Below are positions 19,992-28,105 of a DNA stretch of 64,000 bases, piece by piece. The translations under genes were made by a program, and so were the position numbers. The notes under the pieces are model-generated. The model was not told where the DNA came from. It saw only the letters and a program-made list of their open reading frames with translations, and did not search any database. The DNA is taken from the NCBI RefSeq assembly GCF_039523555.1, contig NZ_BAAAFN010000008.1:62001-126000 (forward strand). Direction: 5' to 3'. The number at the start of each line of letters is the position of its first letter. Position 1 is the stretch's first letter. The DNA is from Castellaniella daejeonensis. GTDB taxonomy: Bacteria; Pseudomonadota; Gammaproteobacteria; Burkholderiales; Burkholderiaceae_B.

Positions 19992-20913
19992 GCCCCGGCG
20001 GTGTTGCGTCGACGTCCTCGCCATCCGGGCTGGCGTCGCCGCGCGCCTGTCCGACCAGCCAGTCGCGGAAGTGCATCAGCGAGGGCAGGGAGGCCTTGCG
20101 CTCGGGAATGATCAGGTGAAAGGCCCGCTGGCCCGGACCGCTGTGCGGGTTCAGCACGGCCAGGTCGCCGCGGGCCAGTTCCTGGCGGATCAGGAAGGGC
20201 GGAATCAGCGCCACGCCCAGCCCGTCGCTGGCCGCCTGGGCCAGCATGGAAAAAAGTTCCAGCCGCATGCCCGCCATGGCGGCAGGTACCGCGACGCCCG
20301 CCGAGGCGAACCACTCGCGCCAGGCGGTGGGGCGTGTGCTCTGCTGCAGCAGGGGCAGGGCGGCGATGCCGGATGCGTCCAGCGGGCCGCGTGCCAGCCT
20401 GGGGCTGCAGACAGGCACGGGGTTCTCTCGCATCAGGAAGTGGGCCTGGGTGCCGGGCCAGCGTGGGTCGCCCGAATAGATGGCGGCGTCGAATTCAGTG
20501 TCTTCGAACAGGAAGGGATGGGTGCGGGTGGACATGTTCACCTGCAGGCCCGGCCGTTCGATGCGCAGCGCCGTCAGGCGCGGCAGCAGCCAGCGGGTGG
20601 CGAAGGTCGGCACCACGGCCAGTTCCAGCACGCCGCCGCCCTGGTGGGCCATGATCGCCTGGGTGTCGCGTTCGAGCGCATCCAGCTGCCGGCGCACCAG
20701 CCGGCTGTAGCGTTCGCCCGCGTCGGTCAGGCGCACGCCCCGGCGCGCGCGCTGGAACAGCGGCACGCCGACCAGGGCCTCGAGGCCGGCGATCTGGCGG
20801 CAGATCGCACCCTGGGTCAAGGACAATTCCTGGGCGGCGCGGGTGAAGCTTTCGTGCCGCGCGGCGGCCTCGAAAGCCTGCAGGGCCTGGGTGCTTGGCA
20901 AACGTTTGCGCAT
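19918..20913 (-). CDS. LysR-family regulator, GcvA/GcdR-like
   Basis: This is a DNA-binding regulator probably controlling the divergent glutaryl-CoA dehydrogenase gene. The 331 residues contain an N-terminal HTH (8-66: LQAFEAAARHESFTRAAQELSLTQGAICRQI) and a substrate-binding domain to about residue 290. The last 40 residues (SPDGEDVDATPPGL onward) are low-complexity and fall outside the domain; they overlap the 3' end of the aminotransferase gene by 74 bases. Two dyads at 20921-20937 and 20989-20999 lie in the shared promoter region. Confidence 0.88.
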   Translation of the reverse strand: MRKRLPSTQALQAFEAAARHESFTRAAQELSLTQGAICRQIAGLEALVGVPLFQRARRGVRLTDAGERYSRLVRRQLDALERDTQAIMAHQGGGVLELAVVPTFATRWLLPRLTALRIERPGLQVNMSTRTHPFLFEDTEFDAAIYSGDPRWPGTQAHFLMRENPVPVCSPRLARGPLDASGIAALPLLQQSTRPTAWREWFASAGVAVPAAMAGMRLELFSMLAQAASDGLGVALIPPFLIRQELARGDLAVLNPHSGPGQRAFHLIIPERKASLPSLMHFRDWLVGQARGDASPDGEDVDATPPGLTASSPSPPATARSGPPASRPAPR

Positions 20914-20920
20914 TCTAAGA

Positions 20921-20937
20921 AGTGAGTAAAAATCACT
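20921..20937. promoter_or_regulatory. Dyad AGTGA-N7-TCACT, candidate LysR site
   Basis: The inverted repeat AGTGA (20921-20925) and TCACT (20933-20937) lies 8 bases before the LysR start. A related dyad GTGA-ATA-TCAC is at 20989-20999 and a perfect GGGATATCCC at 20969-20978. Repeated AGTGA/TCACT arms between the divergent LysR and gcdH genes suggest autoregulation and control of gcdH. Confidence 0.4.
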
Positions 20938-20988
20938 AATAGAGCAGTTTATATCGTTTGTACCGTATGGGATATCCCGTTAGGATGC

Positions 20989-20999
20989 GTGAATATCAC
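20989..20999. promoter_or_regulatory. Dyad GTGA-ATA-TCAC upstream of gcdH
   Basis: This 11-base dyad shares GTGA/TCAC half-sites with the one at 20921-20937, with shorter spacing, and lies 33 bases before gcdH. It is a candidate second regulator contact site. Confidence 0.3.
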
Positions 21000-21032
21000 T
21001 GATCCGGTTTTTCTTTTTGGAGACCTCTTTCC

Positions 21033-22220
21033 ATGTCTTCCGCACGTCCCCAGTTCCAATGGCTCGATCCCCTGCTGCTGGACCAGCAGCTCAACGATAC
21101 CGAACGCATGGTGCGCGACGCCGCGCGTGCCTACGCGCAGGACCGGCTGCTGCCGCGCGTGCAGCAAGCCTTTCGCCATGAAAAGACCGATACGGCGATC
21201 TTCCGCGAGATGGGTGAGCTGGGATTGCTGGGTGCCACGATTCCCGAACAGTATGGCGGCGCGGGCATGAACTACGTCTGCTACGGGTTGATCGCACGCG
21301 AAGTGGAGCGCGTGGATTCGGGCTACCGCTCGATGATGAGCGTGCAGAGTTCGCTGGTGATGGTGCCCATCCATGCCTTCGGCACCGAAGCACAGAAGGA
21401 AAAATACCTGCCAAAGCTGGCCACGGGCGAATGGATCGGCTGTTTCGGCCTGACCGAGCCCGACCACGGCTCGGATCCGGGTTCGATGGCCACGCGGGCG
21501 AAGAAGGTGCCGGGCGGCTATAGCCTGACCGGGGCCAAGACCTGGATCACCAACAGCCCGATCGCCGATGTGTTCGTGGTCTGGGCCAAGGACGAAGCCG
21601 GCGACATCCGCGGCTTCATCCTGGAAAAGGGCTGGAAGGGCCTGTCGGCGCCGGCCATCCACGGCAAGGTCGGCCTGCGCGCGTCGATCACGGGCGAGAT
21701 CGTGCTGGACGAAGTCTTCGTCCCTGAAGAAAATGCCTTCCCCGACGTGCGTGGCCTGAAGGGGCCCTTCACCTGCCTGAATTCGGCCCGCTACGGCATC
21801 GCCTGGGGCGCCCTGGGCGCGGCCGAGGCCTGCTACGAGACCGCGCGTCAGTACGTGCTGGACCGCAAGCAGTTCGGCCGCCCGCTGGCCGCCAACCAGC
21901 TGATCCAGAAGAAACTGGCCGACATGCTGACCGAGATCACCCTGGGGCTGCAGGCGGTGTTGCGCGTCGGCCGCCTGAAGGACGAGGGCCAGGCGCCGGT
22001 GGAGATCACCTCCATCATCAAGCGCAATTCCTGCGGCAAGGCCCTGGACATTGCCCGCACGGCCCGCGACATGCTGGGCGGCAACGGCATTTCCGATGAG
22101 TTCTGCATCGCCCGCCACCTGGTCAACCTGGAAGTCGTCAATACCTACGAGGGCACGCATGATGTGCATGCCCTGATCCTGGGGCGGGTCATCACCGGCA
22201 TCGCCGCTTTCGCCAACTGA
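21033..22220 (+). CDS. gcdH: Glutaryl-CoA dehydrogenase
   Basis: This FAD acyl-CoA dehydrogenase oxidises and decarboxylates glutaryl-CoA to crotonyl-CoA in lysine/tryptophan/glutarate breakdown. The 395 residues show GLTEPDHGSDPGSM, TWITNSPIADVFVVWA, YGIAWGALGAAEAC, ARDMLGGNGISDE and the catalytic Glu373 in NTYEGTHDVHALILGR, all typical of GcdH rather than short-chain acyl-CoA dehydrogenases. It is divergent from the LysR gene and followed after 11 bases by a CoA-transferase, which probably supplies glutaryl-CoA. Confidence 0.94.
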   Translation: MSSARPQFQWLDPLLLDQQLNDTERMVRDAARAYAQDRLLPRVQQAFRHEKTDTAIFREMGELGLLGATIPEQYGGAGMNYVCYGLIAREVERVDSGYRSMMSVQSSLVMVPIHAFGTEAQKEKYLPKLATGEWIGCFGLTEPDHGSDPGSMATRAKKVPGGYSLTGAKTWITNSPIADVFVVWAKDEAGDIRGFILEKGWKGLSAPAIHGKVGLRASITGEIVLDEVFVPEENAFPDVRGLKGPFTCLNSARYGIAWGALGAAEACYETARQYVLDRKQFGRPLAANQLIQKKLADMLTEITLGLQAVLRVGRLKDEGQAPVEITSIIKRNSCGKALDIARTARDMLGGNGISDEFCIARHLVNLEVVNTYEGTHDVHALILGRVITGIAAFAN

Positions 22221-22231
22221 GGAACGCAGCC

Positions 22232-23509
22232 ATGGCGCAAGAGACTTCCGGCCGGGACGGACTCGCGACCGGGGCGGATGCCGAGCGGCGCGGCGCCCTG
22301 TCGCACATCCGCGTGCTCGACCTGTCGCGCGTTCTCGCCGGCCCCTGGGCCACCCAGATCCTGGGAGACCTGGGCGCCGACGTGATCAAGATCGAGCGTC
22401 CCGGCGAGGGCGACGACACGCGCGGCTGGGGGCCGCCCTGGATGCCCGGTGCCGACGGCGGCGAATCGCGCGTCGCGGCCTATTACCTGTGCGCCAACCG
22501 CAACAAGCGTTCGGTGACGGTGGACATGGCCAGCCCCGAAGGCCAGGACCTGATCCGGCAGCTGGCCTGCCGATCCGACGTGCTGGTGGAAAATTTCAAG
22601 GCAGGCGGGCTGGCGCGCTACGGCCTGGACTACGACAGCCTGCGCGCCCTCAACCCGCGCCTGGTGTATTGCTCCATCACCGGCTTCGGGCAGACGGGGC
22701 CCTACGCGGCCCGCGCGGGCTACGATTTCCTGATCCAGGGGCTGGGCGGCCTGATGAGCGTCACCGGCCGGCCCGATGGCGAGCCCGGAGGCGGGCCGAT
22801 GAAAGTCGGGGTGGCGCTGACCGACATCCTGACCGGCCTGTACGCAGCCAATGCCATCCAGGCCGCGCTGGCGGCGCGCGAGCGCACGGGCATCGGCCAG
22901 CATGTGGACATGGCGCTGCTGGACGTGCAGGTCGCCTGCCTGGCGAACCAGGCCATGAACTACCTGGCCACCGGACGCAGTCCCGGACGGCTGGGCAACG
23001 CGCATCCCAGCATCGTGCCGTACCAGGATTTCCCCACGGCCGACGGCCACATGATCCTGGCCATCGGCAACGACGGGCAGTTCGCCCGCTTCTGCGAGGA
23101 AGCCGGCCGGCCCGACCTGGCGGCGGATGAGCGTTTCGCCACCAATCGGGCGCGGGTGGAGCACCGCGATGCGCTGATTCCCATCCTGAGGCATCTGACG
23201 ACGGCCCGGACCACGGCCGCATGGGTCGCGGCGCTGGAATCGCGCGCCGTGCCCTGCGGTCCGATCAACACCATGGAACAGGTATTCGACGATGCCCAGG
23301 TGCGGGCGCGCGGCCTGCGCATCGAAATGCCTCATCCGGAAACCGGTTCGGTTCTCCTGGTGGCCAGTCCGATCCGCCTGTCGGACACGCCGGTGGACTA
23401 CCGCCTGCCGCCGCCACCCCTGGGGGCGCATACGGCCGATGTGCTGGAAGACGTGCTGGGCCTGGCGCCGGCCGAAATCCAGGCCTTGCGCGCGCGCGGC
23501 GTGATCTGA
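22232..23509 (+). CDS. Class III CoA-transferase (CaiB/BaiF family), probable glutarate CoA-transferase
   Basis: The enzyme moves CoA between carboxylic acids through an aspartyl-CoA intermediate. The 425 residues contain VLDLSRVLAGPWATQILGDLGADVIKIE at the N-terminus, the catalytic Asp198 in KVGVALTDILTG, and GHMILAIGNDGQF. It lies 11 bases downstream of gcdH in the same operon, so the likely reaction is succinyl-CoA plus glutarate to glutaryl-CoA. The substrate is inferred from context. A terminator follows at 23515. Confidence 0.9.
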   Translation: MAQETSGRDGLATGADAERRGALSHIRVLDLSRVLAGPWATQILGDLGADVIKIERPGEGDDTRGWGPPWMPGADGGESRVAAYYLCANRNKRSVTVDMASPEGQDLIRQLACRSDVLVENFKAGGLARYGLDYDSLRALNPRLVYCSITGFGQTGPYAARAGYDFLIQGLGGLMSVTGRPDGEPGGGPMKVGVALTDILTGLYAANAIQAALAARERTGIGQHVDMALLDVQVACLANQAMNYLATGRSPGRLGNAHPSIVPYQDFPTADGHMILAIGNDGQFARFCEEAGRPDLAADERFATNRARVEHRDALIPILRHLTTARTTAAWVAALESRAVPCGPINTMEQVFDDAQVRARGLRIEMPHPETGSVLLVASPIRLSDTPVDYRLPPPPLGAHTADVLEDVLGLAPAEIQALRARGVI

Positions 23510-23514
23510 GCGGC

Positions 23515-23548
23515 CCCGCCCGGCAAGGCCCGGGCGGGCACACCTTTT
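23515..23548 (+). terminator. Rho-independent terminator after the gcdH operon
   Basis: CCCGCCCGG (23515-23523) and CCGGGCGGG (23530-23538) form a perfect 9-bp stem with a 6-base loop, followed by CACACCTTTT. It starts 6 bases after the CoA-transferase stop. Confidence 0.7.
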
Positions 23549-23747
23549 CCCCGGCATGCGCCGCGGGGCGGCCTGCGTTCGCGTGGCGCCGCCGCCACGG
23601 CACGCGTGGCCGGTGTTGACCGGCGTCAAGAGCCGCCCCCATCGGGGCCCGGATCGTCCCCGCATTCATCCTGCGTCAATGTTGCCATCCCTATGATGGA
23701 AGCATGGATGGCCGCCGCCCGGCGACCGGATGAATGGGGGATCCGTC

Positions 23748-24173
23748 ATGAACAAATCCTGGAACAGGGCAGGCGCCTGCCTGCTGGCCGTGTCGCTGGC
23801 GGCCTTCGCCGTGCCGGCGACCGCCGACGATGACTGCGACGTGCCCATCGAGCGTTGGCAGACCCGCGAGGCCGTCACCGCGATGGCCCGCCAGAAAGGC
23901 TGGGACCTGAAGCGCGTCAAGATCGACGACGGCTGCTATGAAATCAGCGGCGAGGACGCCGAAGGCCGCGCCTTCAAGGCCAAGCTCGATCCTGCGACGC
24001 TGGAAGTGCTGAAGATCAAGTATCGCCGCCGGGATGACCGCGACCGCGACAGGGATCGCGATCGCCACCGCGATCGTGATGACGCTGCGCGCGGCGCGCC
24101 CGGCGCCGCCACGGCGGCCGTCCCGGGTGCGCCGTCCCCGGCGATCTCCGTCAGCGGCGCCCGGATCGAATGA
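23748..24173 (+). CDS. Secreted PepSY-domain protein with Asp/Arg repeat
   Basis: This is a small periplasmic protein of 141 residues: signal peptide (1-26, ending VPATA), a PepSY domain (about 33-92, EAVTAMARQKGWDLKRVKIDDGCYEISGEDAEG), then an Asp-Arg dipeptide repeat (about 93-113) and an Ala/Pro-rich tail. Cys30 and Cys63 could form a disulfide. ATG 23748 has GGGGGA upstream. It heads a four-gene group with a DUF2271 protein, a PepSY-TM flavoreductase and ApbE, suggesting a role in extracytoplasmic redox chemistry. The PepSY call is from the pattern; the role is inferred. Confidence 0.75.
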   Translation: MNKSWNRAGACLLAVSLAAFAVPATADDDCDVPIERWQTREAVTAMARQKGWDLKRVKIDDGCYEISGEDAEGRAFKAKLDPATLEVLKIKYRRRDDRDRDRDRDRHRDRDDAARGAPGAATAAVPGAPSPAISVSGARIE

Positions 24174-24250
24174 CTCATCCAGCACGGCATTGCATGCCGG
24201 CCGCGGCCTTCCGATCGCGTCCGGCCGGAAATTCATCAGGAGCATAGTCC

Positions 24251-24727
24251 ATGAAAACCTTTTCGATCGCGGCCCTGCTGGCCGCCACCACCCTGGCCGT
24301 TCCCGCGCTGGCGCAAAGCCGCACGGTGACCCTGTCCACGACCCTGAAGAACTATGGCGGCGATGGCGCCTACCTGGCGGTCTACCTGACCGACGCCCAG
24401 GGTGCCTATGCGGGCACCCTGTGGGTGGCCGGTGGCAAGGCCAAGTACTACAAGCACCTGAGCGACTGGAACCGGCTGTCGGCCGGGGACGCGGCGCGGC
24501 TCGATGGCGTGACCGGTGCCAGTGTGGGCGAGGGCCGGACGCTGAAGGTGACCGCCGACCTGGCCGACGCGCTGTTCGACGCCGGCTATGAGATCCACAT
24601 CGACGCCGCTGTCGAGGACATGCGCGACAGCCCGTCCGAAGTCCGCGTGCCGCTGACCTCGGCGGGCGCCGGGCAGCCCGTCGCCGGGCGCAGGTTCATC
24701 CAGTCCTTCACCTACCAGGCGCAGTGA
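24251..24727 (+). CDS. DUF2271-family periplasmic protein with candidate flavinylation motif
   Basis: This is a secreted protein of 158 residues with a signal peptide cut after PALA at about 21. The body (RTVTLSTTLKNYGGDGAYLAVYLTDAQGAYAGTLWVAGGKAKYY) matches the DUF2271 pattern. Residues 85-91 read DGVTGAS, which fits the D-G-x-S/T-G-A-S/T motif at which ApbE attaches FMN to Thr, here Thr88. The next genes encode a PepSY-TM flavoreductase and ApbE itself, so it is probably a covalent flavoprotein that receives electrons from the cytoplasm. Flavinylation here is inferred. Its stop overlaps the region where the reductase starts. Confidence 0.8.
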   Translation: MKTFSIAALLAATTLAVPALAQSRTVTLSTTLKNYGGDGAYLAVYLTDAQGAYAGTLWVAGGKAKYYKHLSDWNRLSAGDAARLDGVTGASVGEGRTLKVTADLADALFDAGYEIHIDAAVEDMRDSPSEVRVPLTSAGAGQPVAGRRFIQSFTYQAQ

Positions 24728-24732
24728 TCATC

Positions 24733-26943
24733 ATGCAATGGCGGCAGATTCACCGCTGGCTGGGCCTGTGGGCCGGCGCCCTGGCCCTGCTGATCGGAGT
24801 CACCGGCCTGATCCTGACCTTCTTTCCGGTGCGTGACACCTGGCAGGCCGTCCGGGCCGAACCCGGCCTGCCGGTGGCGCTCCTGGCGCAGCGGACTGCG
24901 GCCCAGGTGGCCGGGATCGAGGAAATCCGCCGCCTCCCGTCGGGGGACATCGTCGCCTATTCCTTCGATGGCGATCAGGCGCGTGCCAGCCGGATCGACC
25001 CGGCCAGCGGGCAGGTGCTGGGCGACTACCAGGCATCCGCCGTGGAGCGCTGGGTGCGCAACCTGCATCGTTCCTTCATGCTGGACGATCCGGGCCGCCT
25101 GGGGGCGGCCGGTGTCGCCCTGGCCATGCTGCTGCTGACGCTGTCCGGGACACTGATGCTGGCCCGGCGCCTGGGCGGCTGGCGCCGCCTGGTGGCCGGC
25201 CGCATCCGCGGGACTCCGGCACAGCGCATCCATGGGTTCACCGGCCGGATTCTGGTGCTGGTCCTGGCCCTGTCCTCGCTGACTGCGCTCTACATGAGCG
25301 CGTCGACCTTCAGCCTGATCCCGTCCGATGCGGATGTGGACCCCGACGTCATCTCCGCGCCGGGCGAGCTGCCGGACCTGCCTGTGGGAGCCCAGCCGCT
25401 GCTGCAGGCGCTGTCGGCCGATGGCCTGCGCAAGCTGAATTTCCCTTCGCCGGACGATCCGGAAGACGTCTGGACCATTTCGACCGATGCCGGCGATGGC
25501 TGGATCGACCGGCGCAGCGGCCATGTGCTGGCCTGGCATCCGGCCTCCGTGGCCCGCACTGCCTATGACTGGATCTACGCCCTGCATACCGGCCAGGGCC
25601 TGTGGGCCTGGGCGCTGGTTCTGGGCCTGGCCGGCCTGTGCATTCCAGTCTTCTGGGTCACCGGATTCCTGATCTGGCGGCAGGGCAGGGTACAGGTGCC
25701 CCGCCTGGAAAACAACAGCCCCGCGCGGCGGGCCGACACGTTGATCTTCGTGGCCAGCGAGGGCGGCACGACCTGGGGCTTTGCCCAGGCACTGCACGAA
25801 GCCCTGGCGCGCAACGGCCATGCGGTCCATACCGCGCCGCTGGAACGCTTCCAGGTGCCGGAATCGGCCCGCCAGGTGTTCATCCTGGCCGCCTCCTATG
25901 GGGATGGGCAGGCGCCTGCGCATGCCGCACGGGCCCTGGACCGGATCGCCCGCCTGACGGCCGGGACCGTGCCGGTGACCGTGCTGGGTTTCGGCGACCG
26001 CCAGTTTCCGGCCTTCTGCGGCTATGCCGAGGCATTGGATCGGACGCTCCGGGCTGCCGGCTGGCCGCAGACACTGCCGCTGGACTGCATACACCAGCAA
26101 TCGGCCCAGCAGTTCGACCGCTGGGGCGCGGCCCTGTCCAGGGCGCTGGGCGAGGAACTGGCATTGAACTATGTGCCGCGCATTCCCCCACTTTTCCCGT
26201 TGGAAGTGGTGGAGCGGCAGGATTATGCGGGTGGCACTGCCGACCCGACCGTCATCCTGCGGCTGCGCTGGCAGGACAGCGGCGCGATGGCGCGGCTCAT
26301 GGGCAGGAGCATGCCGCATTTCGAGGCGGGCGACCTGGTGGGCATCGTGCCGCCCGGCAGCCCGGTGCCCCGCTATTATTCCCTGGCCTCGGGGTTTCGC
26401 GACGGCTTCCTGGAAATCTGCGTGCGGCGGATGCCTGGCGGGGTCTGTTCCGGCTTCCTGCACGGACTGAAGCCCGGCGATCGGATCCAGGCCTTCATCA
26501 AGTCCAACCCTGGCTTCACCCTGGGTGTCTCGCGCCATCCCGTCGTGCTGATCGGGGCGGGCACCGGTGTTGCGCCCCTGGCGGGCTTCATCCGCGGCAA
26601 CGTCCGCAAGACGCCCATGTTCCTGTACTTCGGTGCGCGCAATCCGGACGAAGACTTCTATTTTGGCACCGCCCTGCGCCATTGGCTGGAAGAAGGGCGC
26701 CTGTCCGCGCTGCGTACGGCATTCTCCAGAATCAAGGACGGCGGCGGTTACGTGCAGGACGCCTTGCGCCGCGATGCGGACCGCCTGCGGGCGCTGGTGG
26801 CCCAGGGCGCCGTGCTGCGGGTCTGCGGCAGCCGGCCCATGGCGGCCGGGGTCGCCGAGGCGCTGAACGAGATCCTGCGCCCGCTCGGCCTGGACGTGCG
26901 GGGACTGCGGGAAAGGGGGCGCTATGCCGAAGACGTATTCTGA
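24733..26943 (+). CDS. PepSY-TM flavoreductase (PepSY membrane domain + flavodoxin + FAD/NADPH reductase)
   Basis: This is a 736-residue inner-membrane fusion. An N-terminal PepSY-associated membrane domain (first segment about 11-33, WLGLWAGALALLIGVTGLILTF; further segments near 120-145, 170-190 and 290-315) encloses a periplasmic loop. It is followed by a flavodoxin-like domain (about 335-470, IFVASEGGTTWGFAQAL) and a CysJ-like reductase (about 490-736) with RYYSLASG for FAD, GAGTGVAPLAGFIRG for NADPH and YFGARNPDEDFYF. It should pass electrons from NADPH to the membrane. An alternative GTG start at 24724 overlaps the previous stop. It overlaps apbE by 20 bases. Confidence 0.88.
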   Translation: MQWRQIHRWLGLWAGALALLIGVTGLILTFFPVRDTWQAVRAEPGLPVALLAQRTAAQVAGIEEIRRLPSGDIVAYSFDGDQARASRIDPASGQVLGDYQASAVERWVRNLHRSFMLDDPGRLGAAGVALAMLLLTLSGTLMLARRLGGWRRLVAGRIRGTPAQRIHGFTGRILVLVLALSSLTALYMSASTFSLIPSDADVDPDVISAPGELPDLPVGAQPLLQALSADGLRKLNFPSPDDPEDVWTISTDAGDGWIDRRSGHVLAWHPASVARTAYDWIYALHTGQGLWAWALVLGLAGLCIPVFWVTGFLIWRQGRVQVPRLENNSPARRADTLIFVASEGGTTWGFAQALHEALARNGHAVHTAPLERFQVPESARQVFILAASYGDGQAPAHAARALDRIARLTAGTVPVTVLGFGDRQFPAFCGYAEALDRTLRAAGWPQTLPLDCIHQQSAQQFDRWGAALSRALGEELALNYVPRIPPLFPLEVVERQDYAGGTADPTVILRLRWQDSGAMARLMGRSMPHFEAGDLVGIVPPGSPVPRYYSLASGFRDGFLEICVRRMPGGVCSGFLHGLKPGDRIQAFIKSNPGFTLGVSRHPVVLIGAGTGVAPLAGFIRGNVRKTPMFLYFGARNPDEDFYFGTALRHWLEEGRLSALRTAFSRIKDGGGYVQDALRRDADRLRALVAQGAVLRVCGSRPMAAGVAEALNEILRPLGLDVRGLRERGRYAEDVF

Positions 26944-27952
26944 TCCGGCGGCCGTCGCGCCCGCCGTCCGGCCCGCAGCGGCGCGCGGCGCGGCGCCGCC
27001 GGCCCGCTCCGCGCCGACCGCGTTTTCCGAATCCACCCTGAGCGGTCCGGCCATGGGCACGCGCTGGTCGGCGCGCTATCAGGCGCCGCCTGACTTCGAT
27101 CATGGGGCGCTGTCGCGCGGCCTGGCACGGGCCGTGGAATCGGTGGATGCGCAGATGTCGCCCTGGAAGCCGGACAGCGACCTGATGCGCCTGAACCGCG
27201 CCGAGCCGGAGCACTGGGTGTCCCTGCCGGCGGCCTTGATCGAAGTGCTGGCGCGAGCGCTGGACGTCGGCGTCCTGAGCGGCGGCGCCTATGATGCCGC
27301 CGTCGGCGGGCTGGTCGATGCCTGGGGGTTCGGCGCGGCGGCGGACACGCCCGATCCGGCCGCCATCCGGCACGCCGCCGCGGACCATCGTCCCGCCCAT
27401 CTCTGGCTGGACCTCGATCGGGAGCAGGGCCGCGCGCGCAAGCGGGCGCCCCTGACCCTGGACCTGTGCGGGATCGCCAAGGGCTACGCCGTGGACCGGA
27501 TGGCCCAGGTCATGGCCCTGCATGGCGTGGGCCACGCCCTGGTCGGCCTGGACGGCGAACTGCGGGCCTGCGGCGCCCGCGCCGGCGGCCGGCCCTGGGC
27601 CGTGGCCCTGGAAAGCCCGCAGGAGGGACGCCGCGCGGCGCACGGGGTGATCGAACTGGCCGACCTGTCGGTGGCGACCTCGGGCGATTACCGCCGCTGG
27701 GTCCGGATCGGCGGCGAACGCCTGGCGCACACCATGGATGGCCGCCGGGCGGCGCCGGTGCGCAATCCGGTGGCCTCCGTCACGGTGCTGGCGGCCGAGT
27801 GCATGGACGCCGACGCCTGGGCCACGGCCCTGCTGGTGGCGGGGCCGGACGAAGGACCGGCCCTGGCGCGGCGCATGGGACTGGATGCCTTGTTTCTGCT
27901 GCGCTGCGGCGGCCGGCTGGTGGAGTTCGGGCTGGGCCGCTTCGCGTCTTAG
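26924..27952 (+). CDS. apbE: FAD:protein FMN transferase
   Basis: ApbE attaches FMN from FAD to Thr/Ser of target proteins. The 342 residues contain AMGTRWSARY near 43, SGGAYDAAVGGLVDAWGFG, DLCGIAKGYAVDRMA, SGDYRRWVRIGGERLAHTMDGR and ECMDADAWATALLVAG, all family motifs. The gene overlaps the reductase by 20 bases, so they are translationally coupled, and the upstream DUF2271 protein has a matching motif. Oddly the N-terminus is a 35-residue Ala/Pro/Arg-rich stretch without a visible signal peptide or lipobox, whereas most ApbE proteins are exported. Confidence 0.92.
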   Translation: MPKTYSDPAAVAPAVRPAAARGAAPPARSAPTAFSESTLSGPAMGTRWSARYQAPPDFDHGALSRGLARAVESVDAQMSPWKPDSDLMRLNRAEPEHWVSLPAALIEVLARALDVGVLSGGAYDAAVGGLVDAWGFGAAADTPDPAAIRHAAADHRPAHLWLDLDREQGRARKRAPLTLDLCGIAKGYAVDRMAQVMALHGVGHALVGLDGELRACGARAGGRPWAVALESPQEGRRAAHGVIELADLSVATSGDYRRWVRIGGERLAHTMDGRRAAPVRNPVASVTVLAAECMDADAWATALLVAGPDEGPALARRMGLDALFLLRCGGRLVEFGLGRFAS

Positions 27953-28105
27953 GGCGGGCGGGCCCCGGAACGCCGGATCATCGAGGCGATTATGACTATT
28001 TTGTCATTGCATATAACTGTAATTCAGTTGACTTCCATTAAGGATGCGTATGGTCTTTTCCGTTAAATTTTTGACATATAGCTTCACGCTTCAAACTCCA
28101 CGGGC

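Noticed and set aside
28066..28076. TTTTTGACAT resembling a hix half-site upstream of the GGDEF gene
   Set aside because: Only one arm matches and no opposite arm is present; more likely part of a promoter.
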